Positions 37,295-45,329 of a stretch of DNA of 64,000 nt are shown piece by piece. Every line of letters starts with the position of its first letter. Positions within the stretch are counted from its first letter, which is position 1. The notes beneath the pieces are model-generated. The model saw only the letters and a program-made list of their open reading frames with translations. It searched no databases and was not told where the DNA came from. The position numbers and the translations under genes are program-made. Source of the DNA: Bacteroidales bacterium (GTDB lineage: Bacteria; Bacteroidota; Bacteroidia; Bacteroidales; UBA932); assembly GCA_017473705.1 (NCBI GenBank), contig JAFUJQ010000029.1, positions 150,054-214,053 on the forward strand, read 5' to 3'.

Positions 37295-37765
37295 ATGTCA
37301 AGATTCAAGAATAAAGAGAAAAGGACAGTACCACAGCCACCTTCAGGCTCTCTGTCCGACATCGTCTTCATGCTGTTGTTCTTCTTCATGGTGACAACCA
37401 CAATGCGTGAGACTGAGAATAAAGTCGTAGTAAGGCTTCCGGAAGCTTCCGAGATCGCCAAGCTGGAAAGAAAGGACCTTTCTTCATACATCAACATCGG
37501 TACCCCTATCAGAAGCCTCCAGGGCCAGTATGGTAACGATTCACGTATCCAGCTCAACGACTCATTCAAGACAGTGAACGAGATCCGCGACTTCATCGCT
37601 GCAGAGCGTGACGCGATGTCTGAGGCTGACAGGTCATTCATGACAGTAGTGATCAAGGCTGACGAAAGCACCCGTATGGGTATCGTTACTGATGTTAAGC
37701 AGGAGCTCCGTAAGTGCTCTGCCCTTAAGATCATGTACACAGCCAGAAAACCGGCAGATGAGTAA
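37295..37765 (+). CDS. exbD: ExbD/TolR-family protein 2
   Basis: A 156-residue paralogue of the preceding gene. The single transmembrane helix with the channel Asp is SLSDIVFMLLFFFMV (about 20-36), followed by a periplasmic domain ending in the family's VTDVKQELRKCSALKI helix-strand. Tandem ExbD genes are usual in Bacteroidota. A strong terminator follows 20 nt after the stop. Confidence 0.9.
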   Translation: MSRFKNKEKRTVPQPPSGSLSDIVFMLLFFFMVTTTMRETENKVVVRLPEASEIAKLERKDLSSYINIGTPIRSLQGQYGNDSRIQLNDSFKTVNEIRDFIAAERDAMSEADRSFMTVVIKADESTRMGIVTDVKQELRKCSALKIMYTARKPADE

Positions 37766-37785
37766 TTTACTTATGCATACTGAAG

Positions 37786-37814
37786 AAAGCAGTCCTCAAG
37801 GGCTGCTTTTTTTT
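37786..37814 (+). terminator. intrinsic terminator of the exb operon
   Basis: Stem AAAGCAG / CTGCTTT (37786-37792 and 37803-37809) extended by CC/GG around a TCAA loop, followed by five or more T. Confidence 0.85.
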
Positions 37815-37848
37815 GTGTATCACAGGTACAGATTTTAAAGAAAATAGA

Positions 37849-37856
37849 TAAATTTG
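37849..37856 (+). promoter_or_regulatory. -7 box of alkaline phosphatase gene
   Basis: TAAATTTG, 36 nt before the ATG. Confidence 0.45.
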
Positions 37857-37892
37857 TAGGATTGATAGAATAATCCGACAAACAATAACACA

Positions 37893-39098
37893 ATGAAAAA
37901 GATTTTACTTATCGTCGCAGTAATTGCAGCAGCCATGTCACTGAACGGTTGTGCAAATGAATCGAAGAAAGAAAGCCCAAGGGCAAAATACATCTTCCTG
38001 TTCATAGGAGACGGCATGGGCGCCACACACGTAGCTGTTACTGAGTCATATCTGTCTCACAAGGCAGGCAAGCTTGGCGGAGAGCAGCTGCAGATAACCC
38101 AGTTCCCTTATTACGGAACAGCTACGACACATTCTGCTGACAGGCATATTACATGTTCTTCGGCAGCCGGAACAGCCATCGCGTGTGGAGAGAAAGCGAA
38201 CAATGGTACAGTCGGCATAAACAAGGACAGTGTCGAGATACAGAGTGTTGCATATGCGCTCAAGGAAGACGGATACAAAATAGGAATCATGTCGACAGTT
38301 CCGATCAACCATGCAACTCCGGCATCTTTCTATGCACATAGCCACAACAGAGGAAACTATTACGAGATCAGCAGCCAGATTCCTGCCAGCGGATTTGATC
38401 TCTTTGCAGGAGCCGGATTCCTTGACCACAAGGGCAAGGCCGGGGACAAAGAAGCGACCGATGCATATCTTGAAAAGAACGGATACGTTGTCAGCTATGG
38501 CATCGAAGAGTTCAAGGCAGAGTCGGAGGGAGCTGACAAGGTGGTGTTCTGCCAGGCAAGCAACAGGAATGAGAGCGCAGACAATTATGTCAGCGACGGA
38601 GTAGAGGAAGAGGATGCGAGCATGGCTCAGATGCTTCAGCTTGCACTTGATTTCCTTGGCGACGAGCAGCCATTCTTCATCATGGGCGAAGGCGGAGCGA
38701 TCGACTGGTCAGCTCATGACAACAGGACAATGTCCATGGTTGAGAATGTAATAGATTTCGATAATGCAGTCAAGGTTGCATACCAGTTCTATCTGGAACA
38801 TCCGGACGAGACACTGATAGTCGTTACTGCTGACCATGAGACCGGAGGTCTGACTCTCGGATGCGGAAGCAGCACAGTCAACTGGGAAAAGATGGAGAAT
38901 CAGTGGATCGAGAGCGGCAAGAAGAATGTCCTGGACCACAAGGCTAATGCGGACTTCAACAGAAGCTGCTCTATAGGATGGACAACCGGTTCGCACACAG
39001 GCGGAGCCGTTCCTGTATTTGCTGTGGGTGTGGGAGCGGAAGATTTCGCAGGCAGAATCGACAATACTGACATTAAGGGTAAAATTTTAGGCAAATAG
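37893..39098 (+). CDS. alkaline phosphatase, lipoprotein
   Basis: A 401-residue phosphomonoesterase with lipobox LNGC (Cys20), so it should be membrane-anchored. The metal site FIGDGMG (Asp40), the nucleophile region T87-C-S-S-A-A-G-T-A, and VTADHETGG near residue 310 place it in the alkaline phosphatase superfamily. The usual Asp before the nucleophile Ser (TDSAA) is replaced by Cys. The protein is short for the family (no large crown insert). No PhoB-type box was recognised upstream. Confidence 0.88.
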   Translation: MKKILLIVAVIAAAMSLNGCANESKKESPRAKYIFLFIGDGMGATHVAVTESYLSHKAGKLGGEQLQITQFPYYGTATTHSADRHITCSSAAGTAIACGEKANNGTVGINKDSVEIQSVAYALKEDGYKIGIMSTVPINHATPASFYAHSHNRGNYYEISSQIPASGFDLFAGAGFLDHKGKAGDKEATDAYLEKNGYVVSYGIEEFKAESEGADKVVFCQASNRNESADNYVSDGVEEEDASMAQMLQLALDFLGDEQPFFIMGEGGAIDWSAHDNRTMSMVENVIDFDNAVKVAYQFYLEHPDETLIVVTADHETGGLTLGCGSSTVNWEKMENQWIESGKKNVLDHKANADFNRSCSIGWTTGSHTGGAVPVFAVGVGAEDFAGRIDNTDIKGKILGK

Positions 39099-39110
39099 GT
39101 CTAAATCAAT

Positions 39111-39118
39111 TATCTTTG
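39111..39118 (+). promoter_or_regulatory. -7 box of asnS
   Basis: TATCTTTG, 27 nt before the asnS ATG. Confidence 0.5.
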
Positions 39119-39145
39119 CAAAGTTTGTAAAATCACTATATCACA

Positions 39146-40540
39146 ATGGAAACAGTTATCAGAACCAAAGTCAAAGACCTGCTCAAGAGCGAGGCGGGAA
39201 GAGAGGTTCTTGCCAAAGGATGGGTAAGAACCAAGAGAGGAAACAAGAATGTGGCATTCATAGCACTCAATGACGGTTCTACAATAAATAATATTCAGAT
39301 TGTAGTTGACAAGACCCCGGAGAACGAGGCAGTTCTTGCAAAGGTTACGACAGGAGCCTGCATCGCAGTAAGAGGCATGCTCGTAGAGTCTGTCGGCGGC
39401 GGCCAGAGCACCGAGATCCAGGCTGCTGAGATCGAGATCTATGGAGAGTGCGACCCTGTACGCTACCCTCTTCAGAAGAAGGACACTTCTTTCGAATTCC
39501 TCAGAAGCGTGGCACACCTTCGTCCAAGGACGAATACATTCGGAGCGATATACCGCATCAGAAGCAAGATGGCTTATGCTATCCACCAGTTCTTCAATGA
39601 GAAAGGATTCGTATACATCCACACTCCGCTCATCACAGCTTCAGACTGTGAGGGTGCAGGACAGATGTTCCGTGTGACTACTCTCGACATGGAGAACCTT
39701 CCACGCAACAAGAAGGGTGGAATCGACTATTCGAAGGATTTCTTCGGAAAGGAGACCAGCCTCACAGTGAGCGGTCAGCTCGAGGGTGAGCTCGGAGCGA
39801 TGGCTCTCGGCGACATCTATACATTCGGACCTACATTCCGCGCTGAGAATTCAAACACTCCTCGTCACCTCGCAGAGTTCTGGATGATCGAGCCGGAGAT
39901 GGCCTTCTATGACATCAAGGACAACATGGACCTCGCTGAGGAGTTCATCAAGTATCTCGTGAAGTATGCGCTTGACAACTGCTACGACGACATCAAGTTC
40001 CTCAACGACAGATATGACAACGAGCTCATCGAACGTCTCGAAGGTGTTGCTGATACAGAGTTCGTACGCCTTACATACACAGAGGGTGTAAAGATACTTG
40101 AGGCCGCAGGCGTAGAGTGGGAATATCCTGTAAGCTGGGGTACAGACCTTCAGAGCGAGCATGAGAGATACCTCGTGGAGAAGCATTTCAAGAAGCCTGT
40201 GATCCTGACCGACTATCCTAAGGACATAAAGGCGTTCTATATGAAGCAGAACGAGGACGGAAAGACTGTACGCGCGATGGACGTCCTCTTCCCTAAGATC
40301 GGTGAGATCATCGGAGGTTCAGAGCGTGAGGCATCTCTCCAGAAGCTTGAGGCACGCATAGAAGAGACCGGCATGAGCCGCAAGGGTCTTGAGTGGTACC
40401 TTGACACACGTCGTTTCGGATCTGCTCCTCACAGCGGATTCGGCCTCGGATTCGAGCGTCTGCTTCTCTTCGTGACCGGCATGTCAAACATCCGTGACGT
40501 GATCCCATTCCCTCGCACACCAAAGAACGCAGAATACTAA
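39146..40540 (+). CDS. asnS: asparaginyl-tRNA synthetase
   Basis: A 464-residue class II synthetase with an N-terminal OB-fold (about 17-105) and the catalytic domain: motif 2 [21 protein letters not shown] near residue 230 and motif 3 [12 protein letters not shown] near the C-terminus. The [11 protein letters not shown] segment and lack of bacterial-AspRS insert support AsnRS. It is followed by a palindromic dispersed repeat and then udk. Confidence 0.94.
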   Translation: METVIRTKVKDLLKSEAGREVLAKGWVRTKRGNKNVAFIALNDGSTINNIQIVVDKTPENEAVLAKVTTGACIAVRGMLVESVGGGQSTEIQAAEIEIYGECDPVRYPLQKKDTSFEFLRSVAHLRPRTNTFGAIYRIRSKMAYAIHQFFNEKGFVYIHTPLITASDCEGAGQMFRVTTLDMENLPRNKKGGIDYSKDFFGKETSLTVSGQLEGELGAMALGDIYTFGPTFRAENSNTPRHLAEFWMIEPEMAFYDIKDNMDLAEEFIKYLVKYALDNCYDDIKFLNDRYDNELIERLEGVADTEFVRLTYTEGVKILEAAGVEWEYPVSWGTDLQSEHERYLVEKHFKKPVILTDYPKDIKAFYMKQNEDGKTVRAMDVLFPKIGEIIGGSEREASLQKLEARIEETGMSRKGLEWYLDTRRFGSAPHSGFGLGFERLLLFVTGMSNIRDVIPFPRTPKNAEY

Positions 40541-40542
40541 AA

Positions 40543-40570
40543 CGTCATCCCCGGCCTGACCGGGGATCTC
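40543..40570. repeat. palindromic dispersed repeat (ATCCCCGG-CCTGA-CCGGGGAT)
   Basis: A perfect 8-bp inverted repeat, ATCCCCGG (40547-40554) and CCGGGGAT (40560-40567), with the loop CCTGA, in the context CGTCATCCCC...GGGATCTC. Repeats of this appearance are scattered in many bacterial genomes. It lies between asnS and udk on the same strand and could also act as an mRNA-stabilising hairpin; there is no T-run. Confidence 0.65.
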
Positions 40571-40583
40571 AAACAATAATGTA

Positions 40584-41204
40584 ATGTTGATAATAGGCAT
40601 CGCCGGAGGATCCGGCTCAGGCAAGACCACCGTAGTCAAGGCCATAACAGAGCAGCTTCAGGAAAATGTAGTTGTAATCCCTCAGGATTCATACTACAAG
40701 GACCTCAGCCACTACACTGAAGAGCAGAAAAGGGTACATAACTTCGACCATCCTGACTCTATTGACTTCGATCTTCTGAGAGCACAGCTCCAGGACCTGA
40801 GAGAAGGCAAGACAGTGGACCAGCCTGTGTATTCATACATCACCTGCGGCCGCTCGAAGCATGAGACCGTGACCGTAAGGCCGGCAGATGTCATCATCGT
40901 TGAAGGTATCCTCATCTTCACTGATCCCGAGTTGCGTAAGCTCATGGATATCAAGATATTCGTAGACGCGGACGACGACGACAGGCTCATGAGAGTAATG
41001 GCAAGGGATATTGTCGAAAGAGGAAAGACAGTGGAGTGGGTGATCGAAAGATATTCCAAGACTGTCAAGCCTATGTACCTTCAGTTCATTGAGCCTAGCA
41101 AGAGATATGCTGACATCATCATCCCTCAGGGAGGACACAACAAGGTGGCCATTGACATCATCTCTGCTACAATCGAGAAATCATTGGCAAACTGCAAGAA
41201 ATAA
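40584..41204 (+). CDS. udk: uridine kinase
   Basis: A 206-residue P-loop kinase with GIAGGSGSGKTT at residues 4-15, the QDSYYKDLSHYT substrate segment and NFDHPDSIDFDLL. It phosphorylates uridine and cytidine in salvage. The TonB-like gene starts 2 nt after its stop. Confidence 0.94.
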   Translation: MLIIGIAGGSGSGKTTVVKAITEQLQENVVVIPQDSYYKDLSHYTEEQKRVHNFDHPDSIDFDLLRAQLQDLREGKTVDQPVYSYITCGRSKHETVTVRPADVIIVEGILIFTDPELRKLMDIKIFVDADDDDRLMRVMARDIVERGKTVEWVIERYSKTVKPMYLQFIEPSKRYADIIIPQGGHNKVAIDIISATIEKSLANCKK

Positions 41205-41206
41205 AC

Positions 41207-41944
41207 TTGAGTAGAAAAGGCGAAAATAATGCAGGAATCCTGATCACCGTGATATTCCATCTCACGGTGATTATTGTCTTGCTCCTCTACCAGATCGACG
41301 CTACGGTCAGGAGGGAGGAGACTTTCGTCATAGACTTCTCGAAGCAGGAAGAGATTGAGAGGCAGATCCAGGAGATGGAGGAGCTGGAGAAGGAATTATC
41401 AAAGATGGAAGCCATAAGGCAGAGACTTGAAGAGAAGATTGCCGGCACTACGACACCTGAAGTCAGGAATATAGCTGTTGACAGGGGTGGATACCTCAAA
41501 GATGACAGGGGGACAGATGCAGAGCAGCTCTACAAGGATGCCGAAAGACTTGCGCAAGACCTGAAGAACGGCAAGAGCAATGCCATCGAAGAGGACGCAC
41601 GAGGAGAGACTGTCGACCTCGGTGGCGGAGGCAAGCAGGACAGCAAGTCTGATAAGGTATACAGCGGTCCGTCTGTTCTATCATACACATTGGACGGCCG
41701 CAAGGCCAGCAAGCTGCCGATTCCGGCATACAGATGCTATGCTGGCGGCGAGGTGACTGTGATAATCGTGGTGAATCCGCAGGGTATGGTGGTGGATGCC
41801 AGGGTTATGGAGGATGTTTCATCCGGTGATCAGTGCCTGAGGAATTTCGCGGTAAGGGCGGCGAGGCTGTCACGATTCTCGCAGTCTTCTACGGCGCCGG
41901 CTCGACAGACCGGAGAAATAGTCTATAGATTCATAGCACAGTAA
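41207..41944 (+). CDS. TonB-family energy transducer
   Basis: A 245-residue protein: a transmembrane helix (about 10-27, ILITVIFHLTVIIVLLLY), a charged coiled coil (about 44-86), a linker, and a C-terminal TonB-type domain (about 170-245) with GEVTVIIVVNPQGMVVDARV and an Arg/Ser/Phe C-terminal strand. The only start that keeps the membrane helix is a TTG at 41207, 2 nt after the udk stop; no in-frame ATG precedes the helix. It is not next to the exbBD operon (4 kb away), but would be its logical partner. Confidence 0.82.
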   Translation: MSRKGENNAGILITVIFHLTVIIVLLLYQIDATVRREETFVIDFSKQEEIERQIQEMEELEKELSKMEAIRQRLEEKIAGTTTPEVRNIAVDRGGYLKDDRGTDAEQLYKDAERLAQDLKNGKSNAIEEDARGETVDLGGGGKQDSKSDKVYSGPSVLSYTLDGRKASKLPIPAYRCYAGGEVTVIIVVNPQGMVVDARVMEDVSSGDQCLRNFAVRAARLSRFSQSSTAPARQTGEIVYRFIAQ

Positions 41945-41956
41945 AATCTGTTTTAC

Positions 41957-42053
41957 ATCCCATAGGGTTATAAAAACAATCCCTGTCGCTCCTTTCGTCG
42001 CTTGTTCCCTCTGCGGCCAGAGGGGTAGCACGGTTTTTATAACCCTATGGGAT
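41957..42053. repeat. long palindromic element, copy 1 (intergenic)
   Basis: Perfect 21-bp inverted arms (41957-41977 and 42033-42053; the left arm begins ATCCCATAGGG) surround a 55-nt GC-rich core. The core contains its own stem CCCTCTG-CGGC-CAGAGGG and ends in GGGTAGCACG directly against the right arm. The core's last 26 nt are nearly identical to those of the element at 63459-63570, whose arms are entirely different. There is no T-run, so it is not an obvious terminator although it follows the TonB-like gene. Confidence 0.8.
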
Positions 42054-42153
42054 TGCGTGGGACAATGTGTGTGAATCTATAGGAGGAAGAAACGCAGGTG
42101 CCGAGGGTGGAAGAAAGCCTGGCGCATAACTATCTATGTATCAGCCAAATACG

Positions 42154-42189
42154 AAAACCTCGTGCCGACTTTGGGGAGCACGAGGTTTT
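42154..42189. terminator. bidirectional terminator-like palindrome
   Basis: Perfect 12-bp arms AAAACCTCGTGC (42154-42165) and GCACGAGGTTTT (42178-42189) around a 12-nt loop, with an A-run and T-run at the two ends, between two convergent genes. It is preceded by CCTGGCGCA (from 42117). The same left arm, prefix and CTTT-GGG loop recur at 63805-63858. The remainder of 41945-42226 holds no gene that I can see. Confidence 0.7.
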
Positions 42190-42226
42190 ATGATGTTAGT
42201 GATAGTCAACGAGTTAGGGGCCAAGG

Positions 42227-43492
42227 CTAGAGGAGGTTCAGGAGGGTTGAGGCTACTGCACTGGCATTGATAGTGTTGATCTGGTGTTGGTAGTCTGCCG
42301 CCGCTGCGGCGAAGGCGTCTTTGTGGTCTGGCTGGATCGGTTCTGCCGGTGGGGAGTCCATTTTGAGCGGGTTGATCGGGGTGCCGTTCTTCCAGACTCT
42401 GAAGTCGAGGTGCGGGCCTGTCGAGCGTCCTGTCGAACCTACATATCCAATTACATCGCCCTGGCGGACGCGCTGGCCGGCTTTGAGACCTTTGGCGTAT
42501 TTCGACAAATGGAGATAGGCTGTAGAGTAGACTGAATTGTGTCGGATCCTTACTGTGTTTCCTCCGGCACCTTCATACTTCACGCTGGTAACGACACCGT
42601 CTCCGATTGTCATTACAGGAGTTCCCTTCGGAGCTGCATAATCTACTCCAGTATGAGGCTGGACCTTTCGTGTCACAGGATGTTTGCGCGCATATGAGAA
42701 TCCCGAACTGATGCGCGAGTATTTCAGAGGAGCCTTGAGGAATGCCTTCCTCATGCTCTCCCCTTTCTCGTTCCACCATATGTTTCCGCCGTCTCCCTGG
42801 TCATACATTATTGCCGGAAAATCGTCTCCATTATGGGTGAAGACCGCATACTTTACGGTGTCGACAGCTATTACTTCACCATCATAGACCTTTTCCTGAT
42901 AGAGCACTCTGAACCTGTCTCCCTTCTGTAGTCCGAAGAAGTCCACCGTCCACGCGTAAATATCTGATAATGTGAGGATAAGCAGCGGAGAAACATCAGC
43001 TGCAATCATGTCGTTCCACAATGAGGAATTGATGGTCACATCTGCATATCTCTCATTGTATTCGATCGGTTTTTCATACACCCAGGCATCGTAAGGCTCA
43101 GAGCAGTCAAAGACTATGCAGCTCTTCCTGTCGCGGTCGTAAACCAGGTATTCCAACTTGTCTTCTGCCGAATAATAAGCCCTGTATGACTGTCCCACAC
43201 GGAGAGTCCTTACGTCAAAGACCGAGTCACAAGCCTGAGTCAGTCTGTAGGCTTCCTGAACTGTCATTCCGAGCGAAGTGAGCAGCGGGGAAAAGAACTG
43301 TCCGGACTTGACTTTTCCCTCAGAGCAGCGGTATGAATCAGGGTTGAATCCCATAAGGAGAGAATCTTGTGAAACTTGCTTCACAACTTGCACTTCTTCT
43401 TGAGGTAAAGTGGAAGATTCCGAGCTTCCGCATGAAGCGAATACAGCCGACACGATTATCAACAATATGCTGATTTTCAATACTTTATCCAT
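42227..43492 (-). CDS. M23-family peptidoglycan endopeptidase, lipoprotein
   Basis: A 421-residue lipoprotein (lipobox FASC, Cys20) with a helical/LysM-like middle part and a C-terminal LytM/M23 domain (about 270-385). The zinc motifs are HTGVDYAAPKGTPV and HLDFRV, plus the Hx-H-like AYLHLS strand. It would cut cross-linking peptides in the periplasm. An Ala-rich tail of about 40 residues follows the domain. ATG 43492 is used; a GTG at 43501 would add three residues. It is divergent from the division cluster. Confidence 0.88.
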   Translation of the reverse strand: MDKVLKISILLIIVSAVFASCGSSESSTLPQEEVQVVKQVSQDSLLMGFNPDSYRCSEGKVKSGQFFSPLLTSLGMTVQEAYRLTQACDSVFDVRTLRVGQSYRAYYSAEDKLEYLVYDRDRKSCIVFDCSEPYDAWVYEKPIEYNERYADVTINSSLWNDMIAADVSPLLILTLSDIYAWTVDFFGLQKGDRFRVLYQEKVYDGEVIAVDTVKYAVFTHNGDDFPAIMYDQGDGGNIWWNEKGESMRKAFLKAPLKYSRISSGFSYARKHPVTRKVQPHTGVDYAAPKGTPVMTIGDGVVTSVKYEGAGGNTVRIRHNSVYSTAYLHLSKYAKGLKAGQRVRQGDVIGYVGSTGRSTGPHLDFRVWKNGTPINPLKMDSPPAEPIQPDHKDAFAAAAADYQHQINTINASAVASTLLNLL

Positions 43493-43541
43493 AACTGACA
43501 CAATTAGCTAGATTGTTTTGCACAAAGGTAAATAAAATTTG

Positions 43542-43615
43542 GTGGAAAAAAATGTAAGAAAATGTAATAAAGTGGGAAAATATTTTATAATTTTGCAGAA
43601 CATTTAAGAAAGTGG
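43542..43615 (+). promoter_or_regulatory. dcw cluster promoter with putative MraZ boxes
   Basis: Three GTGG(G)AAAA boxes lie at 43542, 43572 and 43612, spaced by exactly 30 and 40 nt; two share AAAGTGG (43569-43575 and 43609-43615). A -7 box TAATTTTG (43588-43595) lies between the second and third. MraZ proteins are known to bind short direct repeats with GTGG/TGGG cores in their own promoters. The layout predicts autorepression of the whole division cluster; binding is not shown. Confidence 0.55.
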
Positions 43616-43619
43616 AAAA

Positions 43620-44072
43620 ATGGCAGGCTTCTTCGGAAAATATACAGCAAAAATTGATGACAAAGGGAGAGTTGTGATCCCTTCTGCCATCAAGAGCGCT
43701 GTGCCTGCTGAACAGATGGAGTTCATCATCAGGAAAGACATGTACAAGAACTGCCTCGAGATGTACACAAGACAGGAGTGGGCAGAAATGTCTCAGAACC
43801 TGAGATCCAAGCTCGATCTCGTGTTCAACGAGGAACATATGGAGTATTGGAGAACCCATATGAGCGACACTGTACTCGCTGTTCCAGATCCAAAGATCGG
43901 AAGAATCACCATACCCAAGGAGCTCATGAAGGACTGCGGCATCGTCAAGGAAGTCGTATTCCAGTGCCTTGACTTCAAGGTAGAGATCTGGGCAAAAGAA
44001 GACAGCAGATGCGGAAAGATGGATTCTGAATCATACCGCAACATGGGAAGAAAGATGGCCGGACTTCTTTAA
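43620..44072 (+). CDS. mraZ: transcriptional regulator MraZ
   Basis: A 150-residue AbrB-like DNA-binding protein with two MraZ repeats; the first has FFGKYTAKIDDKGRVVIPSAI and the second VPDPKIGRITIPKELM. MraZ forms a ring and controls the division and cell-wall cluster from its own promoter. It is the first of 14 close-packed genes. The start codon follows the third putative MraZ box directly. Confidence 0.95.
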   Translation: MAGFFGKYTAKIDDKGRVVIPSAIKSAVPAEQMEFIIRKDMYKNCLEMYTRQEWAEMSQNLRSKLDLVFNEEHMEYWRTHMSDTVLAVPDPKIGRITIPKELMKDCGIVKEVVFQCLDFKVEIWAKEDSRCGKMDSESYRNMGRKMAGLL

Positions 44073-44087
44073 GCAAAGGAGGTAAAA

Positions 44088-44993
44088 ATGTCCGAATATC
44101 ATAACCCCGTACTGCTTGATGAAAGCGTTTCCGCTTTAATCAGCTCACCATCAGGAATATACGCAGACGCCACATTCGGTGGCGGAGGACACACCTCGGA
44201 GATTCTCAGAAGACTGTCTCCCGAGGGAAGAGTCGTCTCCTTCGACCGCGATAGCGACGCGATAGCAAACAGGCCGGATGACAGCAGGCTCACACTGATC
44301 AGAAGCGACTTCCGATGGATACACAATCATCTGATCCACCAGGGATACGGAGACGGAATAGACGGAATACTCGCTGACCTGGGAGTGTCATCACATCAGT
44401 TTGACACAGCGGAGAGAGGATTTTCCTTCAGATACGACGCCCCGCTTGACATGAGGATGAACCAGGAAGCGGCGATGACAGCGGCAGACATCGTCAACAG
44501 CTATGAGATGGAGGAACTGGAAAAGATTCTGAGAATATACGGTGAGGTCGACAACAGCAGAAGGATCGCGCAGCTGATCTGCAAGGCAAGAGAGACTGCC
44601 CCGATCAACACGACGACAGAGTTGGGAAAGGCCATAGAAAGCGTACTGCCGAAGTTCGCGGAACACAAGTTCCTCGCAAAGGTCTACCAGGCACTGAGAA
44701 TCGAGGTCAACCAGGAGATGAAATCACTTGAGAAGTTCCTCTCCGGAGCTTCGAAGGCCTTGAAGCCGGGCGGCAAGATGGTGATCATCACCTACCATTC
44801 GCTTGAAGACAGGATGGTGAAGAACTTCATCAAGGCCGGCAACATAGAAGGAAAGGTGGAGAAGGATTTTTACGGAAACGCGACTGCGCCGCTGAAGGCA
44901 GTCAACCGCAAGCCGATTCTTCCGCAGGAAGAGGAGATTGCAGCAAACACAAGAGCACGAAGCGCAAAGTTGAGGATAGCAGAAAAGATCTGA
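44088..44993 (+). CDS. rsmH: 16S rRNA m4C1402 methyltransferase
   Basis: A 301-residue SAM-dependent methyltransferase (MraW). Family landmarks: HNPVLLDESV at the N-terminus, ATFGGGGHTSEIL (SAM loop), DGILADLGVSSHQFD, RGFSF and TYHSLEDRMVK. It methylates C1402 in the decoding centre with RsmI. A good AAAGGAGG-type ribosome-binding site precedes the ATG. Confidence 0.95.
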   Translation: MSEYHNPVLLDESVSALISSPSGIYADATFGGGGHTSEILRRLSPEGRVVSFDRDSDAIANRPDDSRLTLIRSDFRWIHNHLIHQGYGDGIDGILADLGVSSHQFDTAERGFSFRYDAPLDMRMNQEAAMTAADIVNSYEMEELEKILRIYGEVDNSRRIAQLICKARETAPINTTTELGKAIESVLPKFAEHKFLAKVYQALRIEVNQEMKSLEKFLSGASKALKPGGKMVIITYHSLEDRMVKNFIKAGNIEGKVEKDFYGNATAPLKAVNRKPILPQEEEIAANTRARSAKLRIAEKI

Positions 44994-44997
44994 CAAA

Positions 44998-45327
44998 ATG
45001 GAAAAGGTGACATTCAAGAAGGTTATTGAGTCAATCCTGAGCGGAGACATACTTCTCCTGCTGAGGGTGGACAGGCTGCTTCCTTACATCCTCGTCCTGT
45101 TTGCGCTTGGATGGATAAACATCTTCCTCAACTACAAGATCGAGAGAACGCTGGTGGAGGTGGAGAACAACAAGGTCCTGCTGGAGAACTATAAAATATA
45201 TCACGCGCAGAAGACATATCAGTTCGTAAAGATGGGCAGGATAAGCACAATCGAGGAAATGCTCGAGAACGGAGGATCAAAGGTCGGCACCCCTGAAAAG
45301 CCGGCAGAAACGATAACTGTGAAATAG
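44998..45327 (+). CDS. FtsL-like division protein
   Basis: A 109-residue bitopic protein between rsmH and ftsI, the fixed place of ftsL. It has a transmembrane helix (about 29-48, YILVLFALGWINIFL) and a periplasmic coiled-coil-like segment (about 49-85). The cytoplasmic part is longer than in E. coli FtsL. Sequence similarity alone is weak, so the call rests mainly on position and topology. Confidence 0.8.
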   Translation: MEKVTFKKVIESILSGDILLLLRVDRLLPYILVLFALGWINIFLNYKIERTLVEVENNKVLLENYKIYHAQKTYQFVKMGRISTIEEMLENGGSKVGTPEKPAETITVK

Positions 45328-45329
45328 AA

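Noticed and set aside
41945-42226. Possible small gene or ncRNA between the TonB-like and M23 genes
   Set aside because: No frame has coding features; the region is explained by the palindromic element and a terminator-like palindrome.
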